Made by a program: the position numbers and the translations under genes. Below are positions 1 to 7,186 of a stretch of 11,879 nucleotides of DNA, in pieces (within the stretch, counting starts at the first letter, position 1; every line of letters starts with the position of its first letter). Origin of the DNA: JBFWIL01 sp050256015. Its GTDB lineage: Bacteria; Bacteroidota; Bacteroidia; Bacteroidales; Prolixibacteraceae. The DNA lies in NCBI GenBank assembly GCA_050256015.1, contig JBFWIL010000066.1, positions 1 through 11,879 on the forward strand, given 5' to 3'. A model generated the notes under the pieces. The model worked only from the letters and a program-made list of their open reading frames with translations, did no database searches and was not told the origin of the DNA.

Positions 1-507
1 GGATTGCTGCTGCTGGCTGCTGCTGTCCGTGGTTTTGTGAAAGGTTTTGTTTATGAACTGGCTTCCCTGGCCGCCCTGATCCTGGGGGTGTGGGGAGCCG
101 TTCGCCTGTCCGGTTATACGGCCGGTTTTATCAGGGAAACCTTTTCCTGGTCTCCGGACCGGCTGAATCTGATTGCTTTTTTTGTAACTTTTGTGCTGAT
201 CGTGGTGCTGGTTCATCTGGCAGGAATCCTGTTAAACAAACTGGTCGATGCCGTGGCGCTGGGCTTTCTGAACCACACGGCAGGCTTGTTTTTCGGGATA
301 ATTAAAGCTGCTTTTATTCTGAGCATTTTGTTGTTTCTGTTTGATCAGTTCGACAGGGAAGCCCGTCTGATTCCGGAGAAGGACAAGGAAAATTCCAGGG
401 TCTATGAGCCGCTCAAGGATTTTGCTTTTTCCGTTTTTCCCTTCATTCATCTGGACGACAAAGTTGTGCGGGAAAAGAAATCTGAAATGAAGGTGAAAGA
501 AGTATAG
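1..507 (+). CDS. CvpA family membrane protein, 3' part
   Basis: The reading frame is open from the first base of the window, so the start lies upstream and 168 residues are visible. The visible part holds several hydrophobic segments, roughly residues 18-35, 55-77 and 93-113. It opens with a G-x(2)-RGFVKGFVYELASL-type stretch, the pattern of the first part of CvpA (colicin V production) proteins. The last 50 residues are charged and Lys/Glu-rich, consistent with a cytoplasmic tail. CvpA proteins are inner-membrane proteins linked to envelope homeostasis, and their biochemical role is unsettled. The gene ends 53 nt before the tyrS ATG, but tyrS has its own promoter there. The family call comes from the overall pattern, so confidence is good but not maximal. 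Confidence 0.75.
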   Translation, partial: GLLLLAAAVRGFVKGFVYELASLAALILGVWGAVRLSGYTAGFIRETFSWSPDRLNLIAFFVTFVLIVVLVHLAGILLNKLVDAVALGFLNHTAGLFFGIIKAAFILSILLFLFDQFDREARLIPEKDKENSRVYEPLKDFAFSVFPFIHLDDKVVREKKSEMKVKEV

Positions 508-525
508 CTGGCTCCTGATAATTTG

Positions 526-533
526 TATCTTTG
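526..533 (+). promoter_or_regulatory. Bacteroidota -7 element for tyrS
   Basis: TATCTTTG matches TAnnTTTG exactly and lies 27 nt before the ATG at 561, which would give a leader of about 20 nt. No clear -33 TTTG is visible at the expected distance. The element overlaps the TTG at 531, which argues against translation starting there. Confidence 0.55.
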
Positions 534-560
534 CGCGGAATTTTTAATCCTACAGTTATC

Positions 561-1853
561 ATGAATTTTGTTGACGAACTGAGCTGGAGGGGTATGATCC
601 ACAATATAATGCCCGGAACCAGGGAACAGCTGGAGAAGGAAATGACCGCGGCCTATGTGGGCATTGACCCAACGGCCGATTCTCTGCATATTGGTCATCT
701 GGTCAGTGTAATGATGCTCAAGCATTTTCAGCTGAGCGGACACAAGCCCATTGCCCTGGTTGGCGGCGCCACGGGCATGATCGGTGATCCTTCGGGTAAA
801 TCCCAGGAACGAAATTTACTGGATGAAGCTACCCTGCGTCATAACCAGGAATGCATCAGGGCGCAGCTGGCCCGCTTTCTTGATTTTGAATCGGAAATGC
901 CGAATGCTGCTGAGCTGGTGAACAACTACGACTGGATGAAGCAGTACAGTTTCCTGGAATTTATCCGTGACATCGGGAAGCACATCACGGTTAACTACAT
1001 GATGGCCAAAGACAGTGTGAAAAAGCGGTTGGGCGAAGAGAGCAGTACCGGCATGTCGTTCACCGAATTTTCCTATCAGCTGGTTCAGGGAACAGATTTT
1101 TTACATTTGTACCGCACGAAAAACTGCCGGCTTCAGATGGGCGGGTCGGACCAGTGGGGGAACATTACCACCGGAACCGAGCTGATTCGCCGGAAGGAGG
1201 GGGGCGAGGCTTTTGCGCTGACATGTCCGCTGATCACCAAGGCAGACGGAACCAAATTCGGAAAAACGGAGTCTGGGAATGTGTGGCTGGATGCCTCACT
1301 GACCTCTCCGTATAGGTTTTACCAGTTCTGGCTGAACACCTCGGATGAGGATGCCGAACGTTACATTAAGATTTTTACCCTGCTGGGACAGGAAGAAATG
1401 GAAGAGTTGGTGGCCCGGCACCGGGAAGCTCCGCACCGTCGCGAACTGCAGAAAAAGCTGGCGGAAGAGGTGACCGTGATGGTGCATTCGCGTGCCGACT
1501 ATGAGCAGGCCGAAGAGGCTTCCCGCATTTTGTTCGGCAGCGGTACGGCCGAAAGCTTGCGCCGGCTGGATGAACAGACCTTCCTGGCCGTTTTTGAAGG
1601 AGTGCCCCAGTTTAGGATAGACCGGGAAAAGCTGAAAACCGGCATCAATGTGGTGGATCTGCTGGCTGCCGAAGCCGCGGCATTTCCCTCCAAGGGCGAA
1701 CTGCGCCGGACCATTCAGGGAAACGGCTTAAGCCTGAACAAGGAAAAGGTGGGTGAGGCCGAACTGATGGTGGATCAAAGTTTTCTGATCGGCGGGAAAT
1801 ATGTGTTGGTACAGAAAGGTAAAAAGAATTATTTCTTGCTTATCGCGGAATAG
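561..1853 (+). CDS. tyrS: Tyrosyl-tRNA synthetase
   Basis: This class I aminoacyl-tRNA synthetase charges tRNA-Tyr with tyrosine in the cytoplasm. The 430-residue product has the usual length for bacterial TyrRS. Visible hallmarks are the HIGH signature at residues 43-46 in the context ADSLHIGHL, a tyrosine-pocket segment with Y172 and D179, QMGGSDQWGN at 192-201, and the KMSKS-type loop as KFGKT at 232-236. Residues about 362-428 form the C-terminal S4-like RNA-binding domain. The frame can be extended to a TTG at 531, but that codon sits inside the -7 promoter element, and the product from ATG 561 begins like normal TyrRS proteins. It is followed by a hairpin terminator and is convergent with efp. 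Confidence 0.97.
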   Translation: MNFVDELSWRGMIHNIMPGTREQLEKEMTAAYVGIDPTADSLHIGHLVSVMMLKHFQLSGHKPIALVGGATGMIGDPSGKSQERNLLDEATLRHNQECIRAQLARFLDFESEMPNAAELVNNYDWMKQYSFLEFIRDIGKHITVNYMMAKDSVKKRLGEESSTGMSFTEFSYQLVQGTDFLHLYRTKNCRLQMGGSDQWGNITTGTELIRRKEGGEAFALTCPLITKADGTKFGKTESGNVWLDASLTSPYRFYQFWLNTSDEDAERYIKIFTLLGQEEMEELVARHREAPHRRELQKKLAEEVTVMVHSRADYEQAEEASRILFGSGTAESLRRLDEQTFLAVFEGVPQFRIDREKLKTGINVVDLLAAEAAAFPSKGELRRTIQGNGLSLNKEKVGEAELMVDQSFLIGGKYVLVQKGKKNYFLLIAE

Positions 1854-1915
1854 CGAAACGTAAGGTAAGGCCTTTTTAGCATGATAAAGGTATTTCAGCG
1901 TGATAAAAGCAAATA

Positions 1916-1947
1916 AGGTGTCCCGTTGGTACGTGGCACCTTTTTTT
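1916..1947 (+). terminator. Rho-independent terminator after tyrS, possibly bidirectional
   Basis: AGGTGTC (1916-1922) pairs with GGCACCT (1935-1941) with one G-T pair. After one mismatch there is an inner CGT/ACG stem and a TGGT loop, and a run of seven T follows from 1941. On the minus strand the same hairpin is followed by a T-rich but interrupted tail, so it may also stop efp transcripts. It lies in the 110-nt gap between the two convergent genes. Confidence 0.85.
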
Positions 1948-1963
1948 GTCCCTGAATGTTTAA

Positions 1964-2533
1964 CTATTTCTTAATGCGTTCGCTGTAACTGCGGTCGCGT
2001 GTGTCGACCTTCAGAAGGTCGCCTTCGGATATGAACAGGGGCACCATGATTTCGGCCCCGGTTTCAAGTGTGGCCGGTTTCAGGGCCGTCGAACTCGCTG
2101 TGTTTCCTTTTTCTCCGGGTATGGTGGCTGTTACTTCCAGTTCCACAAAGGGAGGAAGCTCGGCGGTCAGGGGAGTTTCTGTTTCGGCATGGAAGTTGAC
2201 CTCAATGATCTGGCCTTCCTTCATCAGATCGGCATTTTCAATCATGTCGTGTACAAGCAATACCTGTTCAAAGGTTTCGGTATGCATGAAGTTATAACCC
2301 ATATCATCTTTGTACAGGTACTGGTAAGGCCGGCGCTCTACGCGCACGGTATTGACTCTGACCCCTGCATTGAAGGTGTTTTCGATGACTTTCCCTGTTT
2401 TGACGTTTTTCAGTTTGGTGCGGACAAAGGCAGCTCCTTTTCCGGGCTTGACGTGTTGAAACTGGACAATTGTATACAGTTGATCGTTGTATTCAATGGT
2501 CAGTCCGTTTTTGAAATCAGCTGTTGTAGCCAT
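1964..2533 (-). CDS. efp: Elongation factor P
   Basis: EF-P binds the ribosome between the P and E sites and relieves stalling at polyproline stretches. The 189-residue product has the normal length and the three-domain layout. The N-terminal KOW-like domain carries the loop HVKPGKGAAFVR, with Lys32 at the tip. This position is beta-lysylated in Escherichia coli (K34) and aminopentanolylated in Bacillus subtilis (K32). The two OB domains follow, ending with the conserved block KPATLETGAEIMVPLF and VDTRDRSY near the C-terminus. The ATG at 2533 is chosen over an upstream in-frame ATG at 2572 because that one lies in the promoter and would add 13 residues not typical of the family. No EpmA, EpmB or YmfI-type modification gene is seen nearby, so the modification state is unknown. 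Confidence 0.97.
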   Translation of the reverse strand: MATTADFKNGLTIEYNDQLYTIVQFQHVKPGKGAAFVRTKLKNVKTGKVIENTFNAGVRVNTVRVERRPYQYLYKDDMGYNFMHTETFEQVLLVHDMIENADLMKEGQIIEVNFHAETETPLTAELPPFVELEVTATIPGEKGNTASSTALKPATLETGAEIMVPLFISEGDLLKVDTRDRSYSERIKK

Positions 2534-2569
2534 ATAATGCTCTAAAAAGTTAATTTTTCCTGAATGGCG

Positions 2570-2601
2570 CAAAAGTAAATGTTTATACGCAGACTCGCAA
2601 A
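2570..2601 (-). promoter_or_regulatory. Bacteroidota-type promoter for efp
   Basis: On the minus strand TTTG (2601-2598) is followed after 20 nt by TACTTTTG (2577-2570), matching the -33 TTTG and -7 TAnnTTTG consensus. The predicted transcript starts near 2564, leaving a leader of about 30 nt before the ATG at 2533. Confidence 0.75.
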
Positions 2602-2724
2602 GTTGTAGCTTTTTTTTAAACGTTGATGCCCTTATTTATGCCGGTAATTTGTTCGCTCCCCCGGAGTTTTTTCTTTTTTCATCTGTTTGTTTTGTTGTTC
2701 CCGACCGGGCATGCATTGTCGTGT

Positions 2725-3462
2725 TCAGGGCTGGTTCATCTGGTCCTCTCCGTCTTTTTCAAAAGCGACCAGCTCGCATTTCAGTGCTCCGATGAGCATA
2801 TCAAATTCGAGCAGTAACGGAATGCGGTGTTCGTCTTTGGTGATGTAGAATTTCAGCCCGTCGGAGCGGACAAAAAGTTTTCCTTTATCGACCCGGGGAG
2901 CAATTACATGACATTCTTTTTCGCCTATCTTCGATTTGATGGTTTCCGTCCCGAGGTATTTGGTTCTCATCATGAAATATTTATCGGCATGGTAAATAGG
3001 AATGGTAAATTCCTCTCCTTTGTCAAAACGTTCCAGAAAGTTGTGTTGACGCAGATAAAAGAATGCCGTAAGAATGTCGACCATATCGGGCGGAACTTTT
3101 CTGCCCCCGGATCGCGTGCTTACCAGTGAGTCTTTTTCGTGATAAAAACGCGTTTCATTGTAATACCGGTATTTTCGTTCTTTTATGTTACGGATAAACA
3201 GGTAGGGCAGCGTGTTTTCCGGGTTAACGATGCTTTCGTATATATCGTGCACGCTGAACAGCCGGTCGGTTATCCCCGTGGTGTTTCCTTCCAGATAGTA
3301 ATGAATGGCCGGCATGCCCTCGAAAACCGTGTCTGTAGCTGCCAGTATTGCTTCTCCCCCCTTGAATATGCTGTAATGCAGGTCGTACTTCAGGGTTTCC
3401 ACCGGCTGGCCTGTGGCAGGGAAGGCTGGAAACAGAAGCAGGTATAATAAGATTTTTTTCAT
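2725..3462 (-). CDS. DUF3108 domain protein, secreted
   Basis: The product has 245 residues. It begins with MKK, a hydrophobic core and PATGQP, which looks like a Sec signal peptide cleaved near residue 18-19, so the mature protein is probably periplasmic. There is no lipobox cysteine. The body is beta-rich, with alternating aromatic and charged residues such as KERKYRYYNETRFY, DMVDILTAFFYLR and GEKECHVIAPRVDKGKLFVRSDG. These segments fit DUF3108, a Bacteroidota-rich family without an assigned biochemical function. It lies between tsaB and efp on the same strand, with gaps of about 150 nt on both sides, so it is not tightly operonic. I found no convincing -7/-33 pair upstream and no clear terminator downstream. 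The family call is from pattern recognition; the function is unknown. Confidence 0.75.
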   Translation of the reverse strand: MKKILLYLLLFPAFPATGQPVETLKYDLHYSIFKGGEAILAATDTVFEGMPAIHYYLEGNTTGITDRLFSVHDIYESIVNPENTLPYLFIRNIKERKYRYYNETRFYHEKDSLVSTRSGGRKVPPDMVDILTAFFYLRQHNFLERFDKGEEFTIPIYHADKYFMMRTKYLGTETIKSKIGEKECHVIAPRVDKGKLFVRSDGLKFYITKDEHRIPLLLEFDMLIGALKCELVAFEKDGEDQMNQP

Positions 3463-3613
3463 ACGTTTATTTTTCCAATTTAACTAACTGCAATATGCGT
3501 ATTACACGTCATCACTTTGAGATGCTTACCAACGGTATAGAACTCGCATGATTTTGCTTATTTCCATGTATTCGGGCGATTTTTGGTAAAAAATAATGCT
3601 TCGTTTCATGACA

Positions 3614-4312
3614 TTAAATCTGCTTTTTGGTGACGCCGGCAATAAAATCTTTTAAATAAAAGGGTTCGAAATAGGCCAGGTCCGCAAATTGTTTGTTCGT
3701 AAAGGCCCTGTAAGACAAAGAACACATAAATTGTGCCGAAGTTTTTATGTTGGCGATAAAAACGGCCTTTGCATGACTGATAACCGGCCGAAGCTTCTCT
3801 GATCCATTCCCAAAGAAGACAAGCGGGCCGCGTTCCAGCAGACTGTCAAAACTGTGTTTGTCTATTACCCGGGCAGAAACGGCCTCCACTTCCCGGTTGC
3901 GGCGGTCATACAGGGCCATGTATACTTCCATCCGGCGGGCGTCGATCGTTGGGCAAAGCAACAAGCTTTCCGCTTCAGGAAGCTTATAGTCACCGGAAAG
4001 CACCTGAGAGGCCATGGACTGAAGCGGACTTACCGCAATGAGCGGAAGCCGATTGGCATAACACAACCCCTTGGCCAGGGAAACACCGATCCGTAATCCG
4101 GTATAGGAACCCGGTCCTTTACTGACGGCAATTCCTCCCAGTTGTTTAAAGTCCAGCCGGTTCCGTTGCATGATCTCCTGAACAAACACACTCATGAGGC
4201 GGGCATGATTTCTTCCTTCCGTATTTTCCAACAGATCGACAAGTGCCTCGTCTTTGGCCAGGGATACGCTGCATACTTCGGTGGATGATTCCAGATTTAA
4301 CAGATAGGCCAT
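3614..4312 (-). CDS. tsaB: tRNA t6A37 threonylcarbamoyltransferase subunit TsaB
   Basis: TsaB is the inactive ASKHA-fold partner of TsaD. With TsaE it supports transfer of the threonylcarbamoyl group from TC-AMP to A37 of ANN-decoding tRNAs. The 232-residue product has the usual length. It shows the family's N-terminal strand LLNLESSTEVCSVSL, the NHARLM segment and the diagnostic GPGSYTGLRIG at residues 66-76. The ATG at 4312 is preferred over the more upstream ATG at 4378 because the protein then begins directly at the first conserved strand and a -7 element lies between the two. The gene is divergent from the LytTR regulator. Its partner tsaD is not in the window, which is common. Confidence 0.93.
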   Translation of the reverse strand: MAYLLNLESSTEVCSVSLAKDEALVDLLENTEGRNHARLMSVFVQEIMQRNRLDFKQLGGIAVSKGPGSYTGLRIGVSLAKGLCYANRLPLIAVSPLQSMASQVLSGDYKLPEAESLLLCPTIDARRMEVYMALYDRRNREVEAVSARVIDKHSFDSLLERGPLVFFGNGSEKLRPVISHAKAVFIANIKTSAQFMCSLSYRAFTNKQFADLAYFEPFYLKDFIAGVTKKQI

Positions 4313-4324
4313 CTTTTTTGCATA

Positions 4325-4332
4325 CAAAGTTA
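4325..4332 (-). promoter_or_regulatory. Bacteroidota -7 element for tsaB
   Basis: TAACTTTG on the minus strand matches TAnnTTTG. It ends only 12 nt before the tsaB ATG, so the mRNA leader would be about 8 nt, an A-rich stretch just ahead of ATG. No clear -33 TTTG is seen at 19-21 nt. Confidence 0.5.
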
Positions 4333-4464
4333 CGGATAACTGAGGAAATCCGGATTGGTTTATCCGGACTTCATGCAAATGTAACCTGATTGTTATGTCG
4401 TCCGGATTTTTGCTATGTTCAATTGAATTTTTTTTACTAATTTTAATGCTGAAATCAGCGATTT

Positions 4465-5217
4465 ATGTACCGAACCGTAATTATTGATGACGACCAGTTT
4501 GCCCGGCGTGTGTTAGCCCAGTTGTTTGATCAGAATTTGCCTGATATTGAGCAGGTTGGAGAGGCAGATTCCGTAGATGCGGGGGTTAACCTGATCAGGT
4601 CGGTTCGTCCGGATCTTGTGTTTTTGGATATCGAGATGCAGGACGGTACCGGCTTTGATCTGATAGACAGACTGGAGGAAGTACGGTTCCGGCTGATCTT
4701 TACGACTTCTTACAGCGGTTATGCGATTAAGGCGTTTAAGTATTTTGCTTTTGATTATCTGCTTAAACCGGTGAATCCTGATGATGTGAAGGAAGCAGTT
4801 CGCCGCATCAAAGATATTCCTCAGCAGATTAGTAAGGACCGGATCGGTCAGCTGCGGACCCGTCTGGAGGTAAAGGAGGAAAAGGATCCGACCATTGCTT
4901 TGCCTGAGATGGACGGATTTACCATAATTAAGGTGAGAAGCATTTTGCGTTGTGAGGGAGACCGGAATTATTCCCGGGTTTTTTACAAGGACGGATCATC
5001 GGTTCTGGTGAGCCGTACTCTGCTGGAATTTGAACAGTTGCTTGCCCCATATGGATTTTCCAGGATACACCGTTCTCATCTGATTAACCTGGATTGTGTT
5101 ATCCGTTACCTGAAAGCCGAAGGCGGCATGGTGGAGATGAGCGATCATGCCCGGCTGAAAATTTCTCCGAAATACAAGGAAGAGTTCCTGGATCGCTTGC
5201 TGCATAACAAACTGTGA
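4465..5217 (+). CDS. Response regulator with LytTR DNA-binding domain
   Basis: This 250-residue protein is a LytR/AlgR-type two-component response regulator. The receiver domain covers about residues 1-120, with the acidic pair at D8-D10, the phospho-acceptor D55 in LVFLDIEM, the T80/T81 switch position and K101 in the YLLKP motif. After a charged linker the LytTR domain spans about 150-248, including the typical FSRIHRSHLINL at 198-209. Phosphorylation would control DNA binding to direct-repeat sites near target promoters. No sensor kinase is adjacent, so its partner must be encoded elsewhere. The gene is divergent from tsaB and convergent with the symporter gene. I see only a weak -7-like TAATTTTA at 4438-4445. 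Confidence 0.93.
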   Translation: MYRTVIIDDDQFARRVLAQLFDQNLPDIEQVGEADSVDAGVNLIRSVRPDLVFLDIEMQDGTGFDLIDRLEEVRFRLIFTTSYSGYAIKAFKYFAFDYLLKPVNPDDVKEAVRRIKDIPQQISKDRIGQLRTRLEVKEEKDPTIALPEMDGFTIIKVRSILRCEGDRNYSRVFYKDGSSVLVSRTLLEFEQLLAPYGFSRIHRSHLINLDCVIRYLKAEGGMVEMSDHARLKISPKYKEEFLDRLLHNKL

Positions 5218-5320
5218 TTTTTTATATGACAGGTTTTGCTGTATACCGACAGACCCGCGGAAGCCGGCTGTTATTCTCCTTTCGGTGCTTCATTGTATAG
5301 GTTATTTGTGCCTGGGGTGT

Positions 5321-6751
5321 TTATGCGGCCGGTGTGTGCGGCTTGTTTTGGAACAGGCTGAGCAGGACAAACACCAGCAGCGAGGAAAGAATGCCAAAAA
5401 TGTTGGCATTAAGGCCAAAGGGCAGGGGCGGGGCGGTGATGATCAGGCTCAGGGCAACCGTGCCTCCGGTAATCATAGACCAGAGTGCGGCCAGCGGACT
5501 GTTTTGACGGGGTAAAAGAGCTGCCAGCACTGGTACGAACATGCCGGAGACCATAAAGGTGTAGGAATGCAGCATCAGTTCCAGTACGTTGGGCATCTTC
5601 AGCGCCAGCAACAGGGCCAGTATGCCGATCAGCAGGGTGAACAGCTGGGAAAGGAGGAGGCTTTTCGGGACACGGTGCAAACGGAGAATGTCGGTAAGCA
5701 AATTGCCAGAGGCAGCCATCAGGCAACTGTCTGCAGTCGACATGATGGCCGAAAAATAAGCGGCCAGCACAACTCCGGTTAAACCAACCGGCAATACGGT
5801 TTTCAGCAGCAGGGGCAGTCCCATTTCCGAATCGATAGGCGATCCGGGAGCAAAGCCTGAGGATACGAACATGCCTTTGTCAAAGGCTACCTGGGCGAAC
5901 ATGCCCAGTATAACTCCGGTAAAAGCCATGACCGGATATTCAAACAGTCCGGCCACAAACCATGCTTTGCGGGCTGTCTTTAAATTGCGTGAGGCATAAA
6001 TCCGCTGGTAGAGGGTCATTCCGATAAACCAGATGGGGATGATGGTGGTCATCCAGTTAAGGAACTGTTGCCAGCTGATGTTGGTTATGGAAAAAAATCT
6101 GTCGGGAAGCCCGCGGATCAGGCCTTCGTAACCCCCGATTCCGGCATAACAAATAGGCAGGGCAATGAAGATGAGTCCGGAGAGCAGAATAATCCACTGG
6201 ATGGTGTCGGTGTAAATTACGGCTTTTAATCCGCCCATTACCGTATAACCCACGGCAATAATGCCCATGGTAAGCAGGGCCTGGTTCAGGCTGAGGGAGG
6301 GGAAGGTGGCGGAAGCCAGCTTGGCTCCTGCAAGGATCTGGGAACTGGTAAACCCAATGTACCCGATGGCGGAAATAATGCCGGCCATCAGGGCAATTTT
6401 TCCATTATAGGCATGTGACAGGAACTGGGGAAAAGACAGAAAATTATGTTTCCGGGAAAGCCGGTGTACCGGGGGAATAAGGATGACTGCGCTGAGCCAG
6501 GCTCCGACAAGTCCGGAAAAAAGGAGCCAGCTTCCGGATAATCCCATGATAAAACCCAGTCCGCCCAGTCCGATGGAAAAACCTCCTCCCACATCTGTAG
6601 CCACAACAGAAAGTCCGATGTGAAGGCTGTTCATTTTCCTTCCTCCCACAAAATAGTCGTCTGTGTTTTTGTTCTTCCTCAGAAAGAAAAAGCCTACTCC
6701 GAGCATGGAAAGCAGGTATACGGCAAAAATGGAAAAATCGACCGGATGCAT
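5321..6751 (-). CDS. Sodium:solute symporter (SSS family)
   Basis: This 476-residue integral membrane protein has about 13 hydrophobic segments. Family hallmarks are the GGLKAVIYTDTIQ signature at residues 173-185 and the FSAIMSTADSCL segment at 333-344, whose Ser/Thr residues contribute to the Na2 sodium site in the LeuT fold. It would couple sodium influx to uptake of an organic solute. The substrate cannot be read from sequence: a compatible solute, lysine or a lysine derivative is suggested by the upstream kamA and ablB. Its ATG shares one base with the TGA of the winged-helix gene (TGATG), so translation is probably coupled and it is the last gene of this operon. The downstream 103 nt hold no confident terminator. 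Confidence 0.93.
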   Translation of the reverse strand: MHPVDFSIFAVYLLSMLGVGFFFLRKNKNTDDYFVGGRKMNSLHIGLSVVATDVGGGFSIGLGGLGFIMGLSGSWLLFSGLVGAWLSAVILIPPVHRLSRKHNFLSFPQFLSHAYNGKIALMAGIISAIGYIGFTSSQILAGAKLASATFPSLSLNQALLTMGIIAVGYTVMGGLKAVIYTDTIQWIILLSGLIFIALPICYAGIGGYEGLIRGLPDRFFSITNISWQQFLNWMTTIIPIWFIGMTLYQRIYASRNLKTARKAWFVAGLFEYPVMAFTGVILGMFAQVAFDKGMFVSSGFAPGSPIDSEMGLPLLLKTVLPVGLTGVVLAAYFSAIMSTADSCLMAASGNLLTDILRLHRVPKSLLLSQLFTLLIGILALLLALKMPNVLELMLHSYTFMVSGMFVPVLAALLPRQNSPLAALWSMITGGTVALSLIITAPPLPFGLNANIFGILSSLLVFVLLSLFQNKPHTPAA

Positions 6752-6969
6752 CAGCTCAGCTCAACGTTTAATGTGTAGTAAGGCGGATTATCCGTATGGC
6801 TTATCCAGCGTTTTTTCATCAGCTGACTGAAACAGCTGAATCCGCTTTTATGCCCCAGTTTTAATTTCCTCAGGATTTCACCCATGGAGCATTCCCCGTT
6901 TTCCTGTAGAAGGATTAAAATCTTCTTTTCTGTTTCGTTATGAATTTTTTCTACTTTAATTTTCGTCAT
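6751..6969 (-). CDS. Small winged-helix DNA-binding protein
   Basis: The 72-residue product looks like a single winged helix-turn-helix domain. A first helix (NETEKKILILLQENG) is followed by a short helix (SMGEILRKLKL), a recognition-like helix around SGFSCFSQLMKKRWI and a beta-wing ending PPYYTLNVEL. Helix 1 is preceded by a basic N-terminus. I do not recognise a named family. The start at 6969 gives exactly one domain; longer starts up to 7080 only add sequence that overlaps the four-cysteine gene in another frame. It overlaps that gene by 14 nt and the symporter start by 1 nt, so it is embedded in the operon. It might autoregulate the operon, but no operator can be assigned to it. Confidence 0.75.
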   Translation of the reverse strand: MTKIKVEKIHNETEKKILILLQENGECSMGEILRKLKLGHKSGFSCFSQLMKKRWISHTDNPPYYTLNVELS

Positions 6970-7186
6970 TGTTTTCCTGATTATACGGTGTTGCTGTTTC
7001 TGGTATGTTTTTCCCGGCATGGGCAAGCTGGTATCTTTTGCAGTTGTTCCATCCTTTTTCTCCCCGGTTGCAAAAAACATTCCTAACCAGTAAAAGGGAG
7101 GTGTTTTCCACCTTTACTTTTCCCCGGTAAACCGGACAGGTCTTTGACAGGGGACACAGTCTGCCCAGATTCCGTAATGCTCTCAT
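6956..7186 (-). CDS. Small four-cysteine protein of unknown function
   Basis: This 76-residue protein is not one I can name. Its ATG overlaps the ablB stop codon as ATGA (4 nt) and its end overlaps the winged-helix gene by 14 nt, which strongly suggests a genuine translationally coupled gene. Four cysteines are at positions 11, 17, 39 and 49, as CPLSKTCPVY and then FCNRGEKGWNNCKRY. The spacing C-X5-C-X21-C-X9-C suggests a metal site, zinc or iron-sulfur, but the ligand is inferred only. The last 25 residues are polar and look disordered. There is no signal peptide or membrane segment. Its place directly after ablB, in a set headed by a radical-SAM enzyme, makes a redox or cofactor-related role conceivable; that is speculation. 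Confidence 0.75.
   Translation of the reverse strand: MRALRNLGRLCPLSKTCPVYRGKVKVENTSLLLVRNVFCNRGEKGWNNCKRYQLAHAGKNIPETATPYNQENNDEN

Noticed and set aside
531..560. TTG start giving tyrS ten more residues
   Set aside because: The TTG overlaps the -7 promoter element, and TyrRS proteins normally begin near the ATG at 561.
1878..1907. Two imperfect copies of AGC(A/G)TGATAAA, 19 nt apart, after tyrS
   Set aside because: They are short, only two copies exist and they sit in a region already explained by transcription termination.
2655..2680. CTCC-CCC-GGAG hairpin followed by T-runs on the plus strand
   Set aside because: The stem is only 4 bp, and both flanking genes are transcribed from the minus strand, where no T-run follows.
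5240..5290. Imperfect ACAG/CTGT inverted repeat between the LytTR gene and the symporter gene
   Set aside because: The pairing is short and asymmetric and no T-run follows on either strand, so I do not call a terminator.
6970..7080. Longer N-terminus for the winged-helix protein from the ATG at 7080
   Set aside because: It would add 37 residues without domain character over the four-Cys gene, whereas the ATG at 6969 gives a compact domain and an AGGA-like stretch just upstream.
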